Positions 1 through 7,906 are shown, numbered from the stretch's first letter. The stretch: DNA of 64,000 nucleotides from Ga0077555 sp046154645 (GCA_046154645.1 JBJXDZ010000172.1:1-64000), one strand, 5' to 3'. Numbers and translations: made by a program. Notes: generated by a model from the sequence alone, not told the origin.

Positions 1-83
1 CCATGGAGGAGCAGGTCCGCTTCGCCATCCGTGAAGGCGGCCGCACCGTCGGCGCCGGCATCGTGACCAAGATTGTGGAGTGA
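1..83 (+). CDS. tuf: Elongation factor Tu, C-terminal end (partial)
   Basis: The window opens inside this gene. The readable frame (from base 3) encodes the last 26 residues, including FAIREGGRTVGAGIV and the ending TKIVE, which match the C-terminal beta-barrel (domain 3) of EF-Tu. EF-Tu carries aminoacyl-tRNA to the ribosome as a GTP complex. A tuf copy directly before rpsJ is the usual str-S10 junction in alphaproteobacteria. The start lies outside the window. Confidence 0.93.
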   Translation, partial: MEEQVRFAIREGGRTVGAGIVTKIVE

Positions 84-92
84 TCCACGTGA

Positions 93-114
93 GGCAGCGC
101 CAGTTGGCGCTGCC
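93..114 (+). terminator. Hairpin terminator between tuf and rpsJ
   Basis: A perfect 9-bp stem (GGCAGCGCC / GGCGCTGCC) with the loop AGTT starts 9 nt after the tuf stop. Only a weak T run follows (GCCGTTTCG). It probably ends or attenuates transcription from the tuf operon into the ribosomal protein cluster. The rest of the 116-nt gap holds a TTGACG at 169-174, but I see no convincing -10 box. Confidence 0.6.
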
Positions 115-199
115 GCCGTTTCGTGACGCGCGCAACAGCCGGATAGGTTGCTGCAAGCGACACGTGTGTTGACGAACAAGCTAGGCGAGCAAGAGACCC

Positions 200-508
200 A
201 TGAACGGGCAGAACATCCGGATCCGCTTGAAAGCGTTCGACCATCGAATTCTCGATGCCTCGACGCGCGAGATCGTCAACACCGCTAAACGGACCGGTGC
301 CGACGTGCGCGGGCCCATCCCGCTGCCGACGCGCATTGAGAAGTTCACGGTGAACCGCTCTCCCCACATCGACAAGACCAGTCGCGAGCAGTTCGAGATG
401 CGCACCCACAAGCGCCTTCTCGACATCGTGGATCCGACCCCGCAGACCGTGGACGCGCTGATGAAGCTCGATCTGGCTGCAGGCGTCGACGTCGAGATTA
501 AGCTCTGA
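200..508 (+). CDS. rpsJ: 30S ribosomal protein S10
   Basis: 102 residues, the normal length. It begins MNGQNIRIRLKAFDH and contains the S10 signature around GPIPLPTRIEKFTVNRSPH and the conserved REQFEMRTHKRL region. S10 belongs to the head of the small subunit; in well-studied bacteria it also joins NusB in rRNA antitermination. It is the first gene of the S10 cluster here, 116 nt after tuf and 70 nt before rplC. An AAGAGA sequence ahead of the ATG is a fair ribosome-binding site. Confidence 0.98.
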   Translation: MNGQNIRIRLKAFDHRILDASTREIVNTAKRTGADVRGPIPLPTRIEKFTVNRSPHIDKTSREQFEMRTHKRLLDIVDPTPQTVDALMKLDLAAGVDVEIKL

Positions 509-578
509 GCATTGGCTCCGTGGCCCGGTGACCAGCGGTAACGCGCGGTGGCGGGCTTGACGGCGAACGAGGAAGGGA

Positions 579-1301
579 ATGCACGGCATGCGTTCCGGTG
601 TGATTGCGCAGAAGGTCGGTATGACCAGGGTCTTCACGGAAGCCGGGGAGCACATCCCCGTCACCGTCTTGAAGCTCGATAACGTTCAGGTCATGGCGCA
701 CATGACCAAGGACAAGAATGGCTACACCGCGCTCCAGCTCGGTGCCGGCAGCCGCAAGGCGGCCCGCCTCACCAAGTCGGAGCGCGAGAGCTTTGCGCGC
801 GTCAAGGTGGCGCCGAAGAGCCAGATCGTCGAGTTCCGTGTGGCGCCGGAGAACCTGATCGAGGTTGGCGCCGTTATCACGGCCGACCACTTCGTCAAGG
901 GCCAGCGGGTGGATGTCAGTGCCACCAACCAGGGCAAGGGCTTCCAGGGCCCGATGAAGCGCTGGAACTTCGCCGGCCTGCGTGCCACGCACGGTGTCTC
1001 GGTCTCGCACCGCAGCCACGGTTCGACCGGTCAGCGCCAGGATCCGGGCAAGGTGTTCAAAGGCAAGAAGATGGCCGGCCAGATGGGTAACGAGCGTGTC
1101 ACCACGCTCAACCTCGAGGTCGTCGGCACGGATGTGGAGCGCGGCCTTGTGCTGGTGCGCGGTGCTGTGCCCGGCGCCAAGGGCGGCTGGGTGTTGGTGC
1201 GCGACGCGGTTAAGCGGGCGCTGCCGAAGGAGGCGCCGAAACCCGGCGCCTTCCGTAAGGCGGCCGACGCGGTCGTCGAAGCGACGAAGGAGCAGGCGTG
1301 A
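579..1301 (+). CDS. rplC: 50S ribosomal protein L3
   Basis: 240 residues. The body begins MRSGVIAQKVGMTRVF and the central GSTGQRQDPGKVFKGKKMAG stretch is the L3 loop that reaches towards the peptidyl transferase centre. The start is placed at ATG 579 because GAGGAAGGG sits 6 nt upstream; ATG 588 would give the more usual N-terminus and is a real alternative. The C-terminus carries an Ala/Lys-rich tail common in alphaproteobacterial L3. The stop overlaps the rplD start by one base. Confidence 0.97.
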   Translation: MHGMRSGVIAQKVGMTRVFTEAGEHIPVTVLKLDNVQVMAHMTKDKNGYTALQLGAGSRKAARLTKSERESFARVKVAPKSQIVEFRVAPENLIEVGAVITADHFVKGQRVDVSATNQGKGFQGPMKRWNFAGLRATHGVSVSHRSHGSTGQRQDPGKVFKGKKMAGQMGNERVTTLNLEVVGTDVERGLVLVRGAVPGAKGGWVLVRDAVKRALPKEAPKPGAFRKAADAVVEATKEQA

Positions 1302-1921
1302 TGCGTGCTGAAATGACAACGCTCGACGCGGCCTCGGCAGGCGACATCGAGCTCAACGACACGATCTTCAACCTGGAGCCTCGTCCGGACCTTCTCCACC
1401 GGATGGTGCGTTGGCAGATGCTGCGCCGCATGGCCGGCACGCATCATGCCCAGGACCGGTCCGAAGTGACGGTCACCGGCAAGAAGATGTATAAGCAGAA
1501 GGGCACCGGTGGCGCCCGCCACGGTGACAAGTCGGTGCCGCAGTTCCGCGGCGGCGGCAAGGCGCACGGGCCGAAGCCCCGCAGCCATGCCATCGACCTG
1601 CCGAAGAAGGTTCGCGCGCTGGCCCTGCGCCACGCGCTGTCGACCAAAGCCAAGGCCGGCGAGCTTATCGTGCTCGATCAGGCCGTGGTGCCCGAAGGCA
1701 AGACCAAGGTGCTCAAGGCCAGCTTTGCCAAGCTCGGCCTTACCAATGCGCTCTTCATTGATGGCAGCGACCTGGACGACGGTTTCGCCCGCGCCGCCCG
1801 CAATATCCCGAACATCGACGTGCTGCCGGTCGAAGGCATCAACGTCTATGACATTCTGCGCCGCAAGAAGCTGGTTCTGACCAAGGCCGCCATTGCCGCG
1901 CTGGAGGCACGGTTCAAATGA
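1301..1921 (+). CDS. rplD: 50S ribosomal protein L4
   Basis: 206 residues (MRAEMTTLDAASAG...). The basic loop containing KKMYKQKGTGGARHGDK and FRGGGKAHGPKP is the L4 extension that lines the exit tunnel. The ATG at 1301 overlaps the rplC stop (TGATG) and has AAGGAG 8 nt upstream, so translational coupling is likely; a GTG at 1298 is also open but has poorer spacing. In E. coli L4 represses its own S10 operon; nothing here shows whether that applies. Confidence 0.97.
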   Translation: MRAEMTTLDAASAGDIELNDTIFNLEPRPDLLHRMVRWQMLRRMAGTHHAQDRSEVTVTGKKMYKQKGTGGARHGDKSVPQFRGGGKAHGPKPRSHAIDLPKKVRALALRHALSTKAKAGELIVLDQAVVPEGKTKVLKASFAKLGLTNALFIDGSDLDDGFARAARNIPNIDVLPVEGINVYDILRRKKLVLTKAAIAALEARFK

Positions 1922-2211
1922 CCAAGTCGATCAAAGCGTACGACGTGATCCGCTCGCCGGTCATCACGGAGAAGGCGACCTTCGCCTCCGAGGTCAATCA
2001 GGTCATTTTCAACGTCGCCCGCACGGCGACGAAGCCGGAGATCAAGGCTGCCGTCGAGCAGCTCTTCTCCGTCAAGGTCAAGGCGGTCAACACGCTCGTG
2101 CGCAAGGGCAAGAAGAAGGCCTTTCGCGGCATCGTGTCGATCCAAAGCGATGTGAAGAAGGCGATTGTCACGCTCGAGGACGGGCACACCATCGACGTGA
2201 CGAGCGTCTAA
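1918..2211 (+). CDS. rplW: 50S ribosomal protein L23
   Basis: 97 residues, the usual length, with YDVIRSPVITEKAT at the N-terminus and the conserved KVKAVNTLVRKGKKK segment. L23 sits at the exit tunnel and is the docking site for trigger factor and SRP. Its ATG overlaps the rplD stop by four bases (ATGA), indicating translational coupling. rplB follows after 12 nt with an AAGGAG ribosome-binding site. Confidence 0.97.
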   Translation: MTKSIKAYDVIRSPVITEKATFASEVNQVIFNVARTATKPEIKAAVEQLFSVKVKAVNTLVRKGKKKAFRGIVSIQSDVKKAIVTLEDGHTIDVTSV

Positions 2212-2223
2212 GGAGCGACGAGT

Positions 2224-3045
2224 ATGGCACTCAAGACTTATCGACCCACGTCGCCAGGCCTCAGGCACCTTGTCCTCGTGGACAAGAGCCACCTGTGGAA
2301 AGGCGCCCCGGTCAAGGTTCTGGTCGAAGGCCTGAACAAGACGGGTGGTCGCAACCATCACGGCCGCATCACCACGCGCCACATCGGCGGCGGGCATAAG
2401 CGGTCGTATCGAATCGTCGACTTCAAGCGCAAGAAGTACGACATGTCGGCGACCGTGGAGCGGCTCGAGTACGATCCGAACCGCACCGCCTTTATCGCCC
2501 TCATCAAGTATGAGGACGGCATCCAGGCCTACATCCTGGCGCCGCAGCGCCTCGGTGTTGGCGACAAGGTGGTGGCCGGCGACAAGGTCGACGTCAAGCC
2601 GGGCAATGCCATGCCGCTGGCCTCGATGCCGATCGGCACCATCGTCCACAACGTCGAGCTGAAACCCGGCCGTGGCGGCCAGATCGCACGATCTGCCGGC
2701 GCCTATGTCCAGCTCGTCGGCCGCGATGGTGGCTGGGCCATTCTGAAACTCAACTCAGGCGAGACCCGTCGGGTCCGCCAGGAGTGCATGGGCACTGTTG
2801 GCGCTGTCTCCAACTCCGACCACGCCAACCAAGTCATGGGCAAAGCTGGTCGCACGCGCTGGATGGGCAAGCGCCCGACCGTGCGCTCGATCGCCATGAA
2901 CCCCGTCGACCACCCGAACGGTGGTCGAACCAAGGGCGGCAAGCACTGGGCAACGCCCTGGGGCAAACCGACCAAGGGCTACAAGACCCGTAAGAACAAG
3001 TCGACAGACAAGTTCATCGTCCGTTCGCGCGCGAAAGCGAAGTAA
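2224..3045 (+). CDS. rplB: 50S ribosomal protein L2 (variant C-terminal motif)
   Basis: 273 residues, same length as E. coli L2. N-terminal MALKTYRPTSPGLRHL and GRNHHGRITTRHIGGGHKR identify it. L2 is a core 23S binder needed for subunit joining and peptidyl transfer. The C-terminal motif, nearly always DHPHGGGEG, reads DHPNGGRTKGG here: the first His is kept, the second is Asn, and the stretch is shortened. The ending TRKNKSTDKFIVRSR is normal. The frame is intact, so this looks like a lineage variant and not damage. Confidence 0.97.
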   Translation: MALKTYRPTSPGLRHLVLVDKSHLWKGAPVKVLVEGLNKTGGRNHHGRITTRHIGGGHKRSYRIVDFKRKKYDMSATVERLEYDPNRTAFIALIKYEDGIQAYILAPQRLGVGDKVVAGDKVDVKPGNAMPLASMPIGTIVHNVELKPGRGGQIARSAGAYVQLVGRDGGWAILKLNSGETRRVRQECMGTVGAVSNSDHANQVMGKAGRTRWMGKRPTVRSIAMNPVDHPNGGRTKGGKHWATPWGKPTKGYKTRKNKSTDKFIVRSRAKAK

Positions 3046-3078
3046 TCGCGAGCAGCGATTTTCGAGGAGCATACGCCT

Positions 3079-3360
3079 GTGTCACGCTCGGTTTGGAAAG
3101 GCCCGTTCGTCGATGGCTACATTCTCAGGAAAGCTGAGAAGGTACGCGCATCGGGCCGCAACGAGATCATTCGCATCTGGTCGCGCCGTTCGACGATCCT
3201 GCCGCAGTTCGTCGGGCTGACGTTCGGCGTCTACAATGGCCACAAGCATATCCCCGTCTCCGTCAATGAGGACATGGTGGGTCACAAGTTCGGCGAGTTC
3301 TCGCCGACCCGGACCTTTCATGGCCACAGCGGCGACAAGAAAGCTGTGAAGGCAAGGTAA
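3079..3360 (+). CDS. rpsS: 30S ribosomal protein S19
   Basis: 93 residues from a GTG start, giving the standard N-terminus MSRSVWKGPFVDGY; GAGGAG lies 9 nt upstream. The IWSRRSTILPQFVGLTFGVY region and the C-terminal GEFSPTRTFHGHSGDK are diagnostic. S19 forms a complex with S13 in the 30S head near the decoding-site tRNAs. One base separates its stop from the rplV start. Confidence 0.97.
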   Translation: MSRSVWKGPFVDGYILRKAEKVRASGRNEIIRIWSRRSTILPQFVGLTFGVYNGHKHIPVSVNEDMVGHKFGEFSPTRTFHGHSGDKKAVKAR

Positions 3361-3361
3361 C

Positions 3362-3760
3362 ATGGGCAAGCCGAAACGCGAGCGCAGCCTCGAGGACAAC
3401 GAGGCCATGGCTGTGGCGAAAAACCTCCGGGTATCGCCCCAGAAGCTCAATCTCGTTGCGCAAATGATCCGCGGCAAGAAGGTCGAAAAGGCCCTTGCCG
3501 AGCTCGAGTTTTCGAGAAAGCGCATCGCCAACGACGTCAAGAAGTGCCTGATGAGCGCTGTCGCCAATGCCGAGAACAACCATAGCCTCGACGTCAACGA
3601 TCTTGTTGTCGCCGAAGCCTGGGTCGGCAAGAACTTGGTGATGAAGCGCTTTCATGCCCGCGGCCGCGGTCGCGGCTCGCGCATCCTGAAGCCATTCTCA
3701 CAGCTCACGGTCGTCGTGCGCGAAGTGCAGCCGGTAGCAGCCGCAGAGGGGGCCGCCTGA
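3362..3760 (+). CDS. rplV: 50S ribosomal protein L22
   Basis: 132 residues. The core starts at NLRVSPQKLNLVAQMIRG and runs through the RGRGRGSRILKPFSQLTVVV beta-hairpin that reaches into the exit tunnel. The N-terminal extension (MGKPKRERSLEDNEA) resembles that of other alphaproteobacterial L22 proteins, which supports the ATG at 3362; the internal ATG at 3407 is less likely. The stop overlaps the rpsC start by one base. Confidence 0.96.
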   Translation: MGKPKRERSLEDNEAMAVAKNLRVSPQKLNLVAQMIRGKKVEKALAELEFSRKRIANDVKKCLMSAVANAENNHSLDVNDLVVAEAWVGKNLVMKRFHARGRGRGSRILKPFSQLTVVVREVQPVAAAEGAA

Positions 3761-4506
3761 TGGGTCACAAGGTCAATCCGATCGGTCTCCGCGTCGGCAT
3801 CAACCGCACCTGGGACAGCCGCTGGTACGCCGGTCGCGCCGAGTACGGTCGCCTGCTGCACGAGGATATGGCGATCCGCAAGCACATCTTGTCGATGCAG
3901 CGCCAGGCTGGCATCTCCAAGGTGGTCATCGAGCGTCCGCATAAGAAGTGCCGCGTCACCGTGCACAGTGCCCGGCCTGGCATCCTGATCGGCAAGAAGG
4001 GCTCCGACATCGAGAAGCTTCGCAGCGAGGTGGCTAAGCTGACCTCGTCGGAGGTGCATCTCAATATCGTGGAAGTCCGCAAGCCCGAGATCGACGCAGT
4101 TCTGGTTGCCGAGGCGATTGCCCAGCAACTCGAGAAGCGCATTGCCTTCCGCCGCGCCATGAAGCGCTCGGTGCAGTCGGCGCTCCGTCTTGGTGCGCTC
4201 GGCATTCGTATCAACGTGTCGGGCCGCCTCGGCGGCGCCGAGATCGCGCGCGTCGAGTGGTATCGCGAAGGCCGCGTGCCGCTGCATACACTGCGCGCCG
4301 ACATTGATTTCGGCTACGGCCTCGCCCGCACTGCCTATGGCATCATCGGCATCAAGGTGTGGATCTTCAAGGGTGAGATCATCGAGCACGATCCTATGGC
4401 CTCCGAGCGCCGGTCGATGGAATCGCAAGAAGGTGGCGGTGGCGGTGGTCGTCCGCGTCGCGACAATGACCGCGGTGATCGCGGCGGCCGGGGCGATCGC
4501 GCCTAA
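3760..4506 (+). CDS. rpsC: 30S ribosomal protein S3
   Basis: 248 residues. MGHKVNPIGLRVGINR begins the protein; the KH-domain motif GILIGKKGSDIEKL and the C-terminal GRLGGAEIARVEWYREGRVP are clear. S3 lines the mRNA entry channel and has helicase activity on mRNA. The last ~25 residues are a Gly/Arg/Asp-rich tail (glycine run then RPRRDNDRGDRGG), typical of alphaproteobacteria. It overlaps rplV by one base and is followed by a 57-nt gap. Confidence 0.97.
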   Translation: MGHKVNPIGLRVGINRTWDSRWYAGRAEYGRLLHEDMAIRKHILSMQRQAGISKVVIERPHKKCRVTVHSARPGILIGKKGSDIEKLRSEVAKLTSSEVHLNIVEVRKPEIDAVLVAEAIAQQLEKRIAFRRAMKRSVQSALRLGALGIRINVSGRLGGAEIARVEWYREGRVPLHTLRADIDFGYGLARTAYGIIGIKVWIFKGEIIEHDPMASERRSMESQEGGGGGGRPRRDNDRGDRGGRGDRA

Positions 4507-4563
4507 TAGTTTCATGCGCCCCGCGATGCATGTTCGCATCCGGCGCTGTCAGGATCGACTGTC

Positions 4564-4974
4564 ATGTTGCAACCGAAACGCACTAAGTTCCGCAAGGCCT
4601 TCAAGGGCCGCATCCATGGCCAGGCCAAGGGTGGCACGTCGCTGGTCTACGGTTCGCACGGCCTCAAGGTCGTCGAGCCGGAGCGCCTCACCGCGCGCCA
4701 GCTGGAAGCCATGCGCCGCGCCATCGTGCGGCACATGAAGCGTGCGGGCCGCAATTGGATGCGAGTGTTCCCGGATATCCCGGTGACCAAGAAGCCGGCC
4801 GAGGTGCGGATGGGTTCCGGCAAGGGTTCGCCCGAGCTGTGGGTTGCCCGCGTCAAGCCTGGCCGCATCATCTTCGAGATCGACGGCGTGTCGGACGTGG
4901 TGGCGCGCGAGGCTCTGGAGCTCGGTGCCGCCAAGCTTCCGGTCAAGTGCCGGATCGTGACGCGAATTCTCTAA
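4564..4974 (+). CDS. rplP: 50S ribosomal protein L16
   Basis: 136 residues beginning MLQPKRTKFRKAFKGR, the standard L16 start. The GSGKGSPELWVARVKPGRI segment near residue 85 matches the loop that contacts A-site tRNA. L16 is needed for late 50S assembly. A 67-nt gap containing a strong hairpin separates it from rpmC. Confidence 0.97.
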   Translation: MLQPKRTKFRKAFKGRIHGQAKGGTSLVYGSHGLKVVEPERLTARQLEAMRRAIVRHMKRAGRNWMRVFPDIPVTKKPAEVRMGSGKGSPELWVARVKPGRIIFEIDGVSDVVAREALELGAAKLPVKCRIVTRIL

Positions 4975-4982
4975 GCCGAGGC

Positions 4983-5016
4983 CTTAAGGCCACGCAACAT
5001 TCGACGTGGCCTTGAG
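4983..5016 (+). other. Intercistronic stem-loop, rplP-rpmC
   Basis: AAGGCCACG (4986-4994) pairs perfectly with CGTGGCCTT (5005-5013); three more pairs (CTT / GAG, one a G-U) extend the stem to 12 bp. The loop is CAACATTCGA. No T run follows, so it is more likely an mRNA processing or stability element, or a regulatory fold, than a terminator. A smaller inverted repeat (GCATGC at 5518 and 5539) lies in the rpsQ-rplN gap. Confidence 0.55.
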
Positions 5017-5041
5017 CCGCGCAGCTGAACTGAGGAGTGCC

Positions 5042-5254
5042 ATGTCGGCGACCGAGAAATTCAAGGGGCTGTCTCTCGACCAGCTCGACGACGAGCTGGT
5101 GAAGCTCAAGAAGGAGCAGTTCAACCTGCGTTTCCAGCGGGCGTCCGGCCAACTGGAGAACACGGCGCGGGTTCGGATCGTGCGCCGCGAGATCGCGCGC
5201 ATCATGACCATTGCCCGCCAGAAGCGCGGCGCCGCGGCTCAGGCCAACGGCTGA
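5042..5254 (+). CDS. rpmC: 50S ribosomal protein L29
   Basis: 70 residues (MSATEKFKGLSLDQLDDEL...), the normal size. LKKEQFNLRFQRASGQLENT is the L29 signature. The start is ATG 5042, preceded by GAGGAG; an in-frame GTG at 5006 lies inside the upstream hairpin and would add unsupported residues. L29 neighbours L23 at the tunnel exit. Confidence 0.96.
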   Translation: MSATEKFKGLSLDQLDDELVKLKKEQFNLRFQRASGQLENTARVRIVRREIARIMTIARQKRGAAAQANG

Positions 5255-5273
5255 GAAACGAGGAACGAGACAA

Positions 5274-5510
5274 ATGCCGAAGCGCGTCCTGCAAGGCGTC
5301 GTGGTATCCGACAAGAACGACAAGACCATCGTGGTCGAGGTCGAGCGCCGGTTCACGCATCCGCTCTTCAAGAAGACGGTCCGCCGTTCGAAGAAGTACC
5401 ACGCCCACGACGAGACCAACGTCCACAAGGTAGGCGACAAGGTCTGGATCGAGGAGTCGGCACCGATTTCCAAGAACAAGCGCTGGGTGGTGCTGAAGCA
5501 GCCCGCCTGA
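5274..5510 (+). CDS. rpsQ: 30S ribosomal protein S17
   Basis: 78 residues from ATG 5274 (MPKRVLQGVVVSDKNDKT), the usual alphaproteobacterial start; the frame is open upstream but no homologous sequence is there. FTHPLFKKTVRRSKKYHAHD is the conserved S17 OB-fold segment that binds 16S rRNA early in assembly. GAGGAACGAG lies just upstream. A 118-nt gap follows before rplN. Confidence 0.96.
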   Translation: MPKRVLQGVVVSDKNDKTIVVEVERRFTHPLFKKTVRRSKKYHAHDETNVHKVGDKVWIEESAPISKNKRWVVLKQPA

Positions 5511-5628
5511 GCCAGTGGCATGCCGGCGGCCAAGGCCTGCATGCAGCTGGATCGCGCAGACGACAACGTAGTTGAATAGCAGGCGCCGCCGAAGTCGGCT
5601 CCGAGCAGAAAAGGCAGAGGATCGACCA

Positions 5629-5997
5629 ATGATCCAGATGGAATCGAGCCTCGACGTCGCTGACAACTCCGGTGCACGGAAGGTGCTGTGCATCAAGGTG
5701 TTGGGCGGCTCGAAGCGCAAGTACGCGACGATCGGCGACACGATCGTGGTCTCGGTCAAGGAGGCGATCCCGCGTGGCCGCGTCAAGAAGGGCCAAGTCA
5801 TGAAGGCTGTCATCGTGCGTACCGCCAAGGGCGTGCGTCGCCAGGACGGCTCGCTGATCCGCTTCGACCGCAACGCCGCCGTGCTCATCAATGCGCAAGG
5901 CGATCCGGTCGGCACGCGCATCTTCGGACCGGTGACCCGCGAGCTGCGCGCCCGCAAGCACGTCAAGATCATGTCCCTGGCGCCGGAGGTGCTCTGA
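5629..5997 (+). CDS. rplN: 50S ribosomal protein L14
   Basis: 122 residues, exactly the family length, from ATG 5629 (MIQMESSLDVADNSGA). The C-terminal RIFGPVTRELR and KIMSLAPEVL are diagnostic. L14 lies at the subunit interface and binds the silencing factor RsfS. The stop overlaps the rplX start by one base (TGATG). Confidence 0.97.
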   Translation: MIQMESSLDVADNSGARKVLCIKVLGGSKRKYATIGDTIVVSVKEAIPRGRVKKGQVMKAVIVRTAKGVRRQDGSLIRFDRNAAVLINAQGDPVGTRIFGPVTRELRARKHVKIMSLAPEVL

Positions 5998-6326
5998 TGC
6001 CATCGCTTAAAATCAAGAAGGGTGACCACGTCATCGTCCTGGCTGGCCGCGACAAGGGCAAGCACGGCGAGGTGATCGAGGTGCGTCCAAAGGAAAACCG
6101 CGCGCTGGTGCGGGGCGTCAATATGGTGCGCCGCCATCAGCGCCAGACGCAGAGTCAGGAAGCGGGCATCATCTCGAAAGAGGGCCCGATCCAGCTGTCG
6201 AACCTCGCTATCGAGGACCCGAAGGACGGCAAGCCCTCGCGCGTTGGCTTCAAGTTCCTGGCTGACGGTAAGAAAGTGCGCTTCGCGAAGCGCTCGGGCG
6301 AGATCATTCCGGACAAGAAGAGCTGA
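5997..6326 (+). CDS. rplX: 50S ribosomal protein L24
   Basis: 109 residues from ATG 5997. The KOW motif near the start (KIKKGDHVIVLAGRDKGKHG) and GVNMVRRHQRQTQSQEAGI identify L24, an assembly-initiating 23S binder at the tunnel exit. The start overlaps the rplN stop; the stop is two bases before the rplE ATG, so all three genes are probably coupled. Confidence 0.96.
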   Translation: MPSLKIKKGDHVIVLAGRDKGKHGEVIEVRPKENRALVRGVNMVRRHQRQTQSQEAGIISKEGPIQLSNLAIEDPKDGKPSRVGFKFLADGKKVRFAKRSGEIIPDKKS

Positions 6327-6328
6327 CC

Positions 6329-7048
6329 ATGGCCGAGAACGACAAGCCGAAGGGCGACAAGGCGGCACGTCCGCCGAAAGAAGGCAAAGGTGCCCCCGCG
6401 CCGGCCGGCAAGGGCCAAGCTGCGAAAGGCAAGGGCAAGGCTGCCGCTGCGACGAAGGGCGAGCGCGCACCGCCGAAGCCGCGGCCCGCCGACTATACAC
6501 CGCGCATGAAGGACCATTACAACAAGGTGGTCCGCACCGCGCTGAAGGAGAAGTTCGGGTACACAAACCCGATGCAGATCCCGGGCCTCGACAAGATCGT
6601 GCTCAACATGGGCATCGGCGAGGCCGTCAACGATCGCAAGAAGGTGGAGAACGCCGCCGCGGATTTGTCACGTATCGCTGGCCAGAAGCCGGTGATCACG
6701 CGCGCCCGCAAGTCGATCGCCACCTACAAGGTGCGTGAAAACATGGCTCTGGGCGCCAAGGTCACGTTGCGCGGCGACCGCATGTACGAATTCCTCGACC
6801 GCCTGGTGACGATCGCGTTGCCCCGCGTTAAGGACTTCCGCGGTTTGAATCCGAAGAGCTTCGATGGCCGCGGCAACTATGCCCTCGGCCTAAAGGAGCA
6901 CACGGTGTTCCCCGAGATCAACTACGACGATATCGACGAGACGTGGGGCATGGACGTCATCGTTTGCACGACGGCGGGTAACGACGACGAGGCGCGCGAG
7001 CTCCTCAAGGCGTTCAACTTCCCGTTCCGGACAACTGAGACGAAGTGA
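6329..7048 (+). CDS. rplE: 50S ribosomal protein L5 with long N-terminal extension
   Basis: 239 residues, about 55-60 more than typical L5. The family core begins near residue 56 (ADYTPRMKDHYNKVV) and includes KIVLNMGIGEAV, GQKPVITRARKSIA and the end NFPFRTT. Residues 1-55 are rich in Lys, Ala, Pro and Gly and look disordered. ATG 6329 is two bases after rplX, and the next in-frame ATG (6507) would cut into the core, so the extension is probably translated. L5 binds 5S rRNA and contacts P-site tRNA. Confidence 0.95.
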   Translation: MAENDKPKGDKAARPPKEGKGAPAPAGKGQAAKGKGKAAAATKGERAPPKPRPADYTPRMKDHYNKVVRTALKEKFGYTNPMQIPGLDKIVLNMGIGEAVNDRKKVENAAADLSRIAGQKPVITRARKSIATYKVRENMALGAKVTLRGDRMYEFLDRLVTIALPRVKDFRGLNPKSFDGRGNYALGLKEHTVFPEINYDDIDETWGMDVIVCTTAGNDDEARELLKAFNFPFRTTETK

Positions 7049-7056
7049 GACTGCGC

Positions 7057-7109
7057 GGTTGCGACGTGGGCAACCGAAGGCCGCACAGGAAACTGGGCAA
7101 CTGAAGCGC
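7057..7109 (+). repeat. Covarying hairpin repeat, rplE-rpsN gap
   Basis: GGTTGC (7057-7062) and GCAACC (7070-7075) form a 6-bp stem around the 7-nt loop GACGTGG, followed by CGAAGG. A second copy at 7093-7109 (CTGGGCAACTGAAGCGC) keeps the right arm but has lost the left arm. The same design recurs at 7907-8061 and 9872-9972 with different but compensated stem bases. Confidence 0.6.
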
Positions 7110-7169
7110 ACTTAGCAGAGAGACTTAACCTCGGCATTGGCTGCCGATAAGTGGGTCTTGGAGGAACTG

Positions 7170-7475
7170 ATGGCCAAGAAGAGTTCGATTGAGAAGAACA
7201 ACCGCCGTCGCAGGATGGTGGCGCAGTACGCCACCAAGCGGCAGAAGCTCAAGGATCTTGCCAACGACCTGAAGAAGCCGGCTGAAGCGCGCTTCGCAGC
7301 CCGCCTGAAGTTGGCCGAGCTGCCGCGCAACTCGTCGAAGACGCGCATCCGCAATCGCTGTGAGCTGACCGGCCGCTCGCGGGCCTACTTCCGCAAGCTG
7401 AAGCTCTGCCGCAATCAGCTGCGTGAGCTGGCGAGCCAGGGTCTGATCCCCGGCATGGTCAAGTCGAGCTGGTAA
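7170..7475 (+). CDS. rpsN: 30S ribosomal protein S14
   Basis: 101 residues from ATG 7170 (MAKKSSIEKNNRRRRMV), the long zinc-free S14 type. NSSKTRIRNRCELTGRSRAY and the ending IPGMVKSSW are family signatures. GGAGG lies about 6 nt upstream. An in-frame leader upstream of this ATG has no homology. S14 completes the 30S head next to S3 and S10. rpsH follows after 13 nt. Confidence 0.97.
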   Translation: MAKKSSIEKNNRRRRMVAQYATKRQKLKDLANDLKKPAEARFAARLKLAELPRNSSKTRIRNRCELTGRSRAYFRKLKLCRNQLRELASQGLIPGMVKSSW

Positions 7476-7488
7476 CGAGGCACGTCAG

Positions 7489-7887
7489 ATGGCAATTAAC
7501 GATCCGCTCGGCGATATGCTCACGCGTATTCGCAATGCTCAGCAGCGCCGCCGTCCGAAGGTGGTGTCGCCGGCGTCGAACCTGCGCACCCGCGTGCTCG
7601 ACGTGCTGGCTGAGGAAGGTTATATCCGCGGCTATACCCGCGTCGACCACAAGTCTGGTGCCAGCGAGCTCGAGATCGAGCTCAAGTACACCAACGGCAT
7701 GCCGGCGATCCGCGAGATTCAGCGGGTGTCGAAGCCAGGCCGGCGGGTCTACTCGCCGGTGCGTGATCTCCCAACCGTCGCCAACGGCCTCGGCGTCGCG
7801 ATCCTCTCCACGCCGAAGGGTGTGATGTCGGATACGCGCGCCCGCGAGGAAAAGGTCGGCGGTGAGATCCTGTGTAACGTATTCTAA
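7489..7887 (+). CDS. rpsH: 30S ribosomal protein S8
   Basis: 132 residues, starting with NDPLGDMLTRIRNAQ and ending with the S8 motif REEKVGGEILCNVF. S8 binds helix 21 of 16S rRNA in the central domain; in E. coli it also represses the spc operon. The 183-nt gap that follows holds the tandem hairpin repeats. Confidence 0.97.
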   Translation: MAINDPLGDMLTRIRNAQQRRRPKVVSPASNLRTRVLDVLAEEGYIRGYTRVDHKSGASELEIELKYTNGMPAIREIQRVSKPGRRVYSPVRDLPTVANGLGVAILSTPKGVMSDTRAREEKVGGEILCNVF

Positions 7888-7906
7888 CCGGCGCGGGTGC
7901 CCGGCC

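Noticed and set aside
498..1319. A 273-codon open frame on the minus strand
   Set aside because: It is antisense to rplC and shows no family motif.
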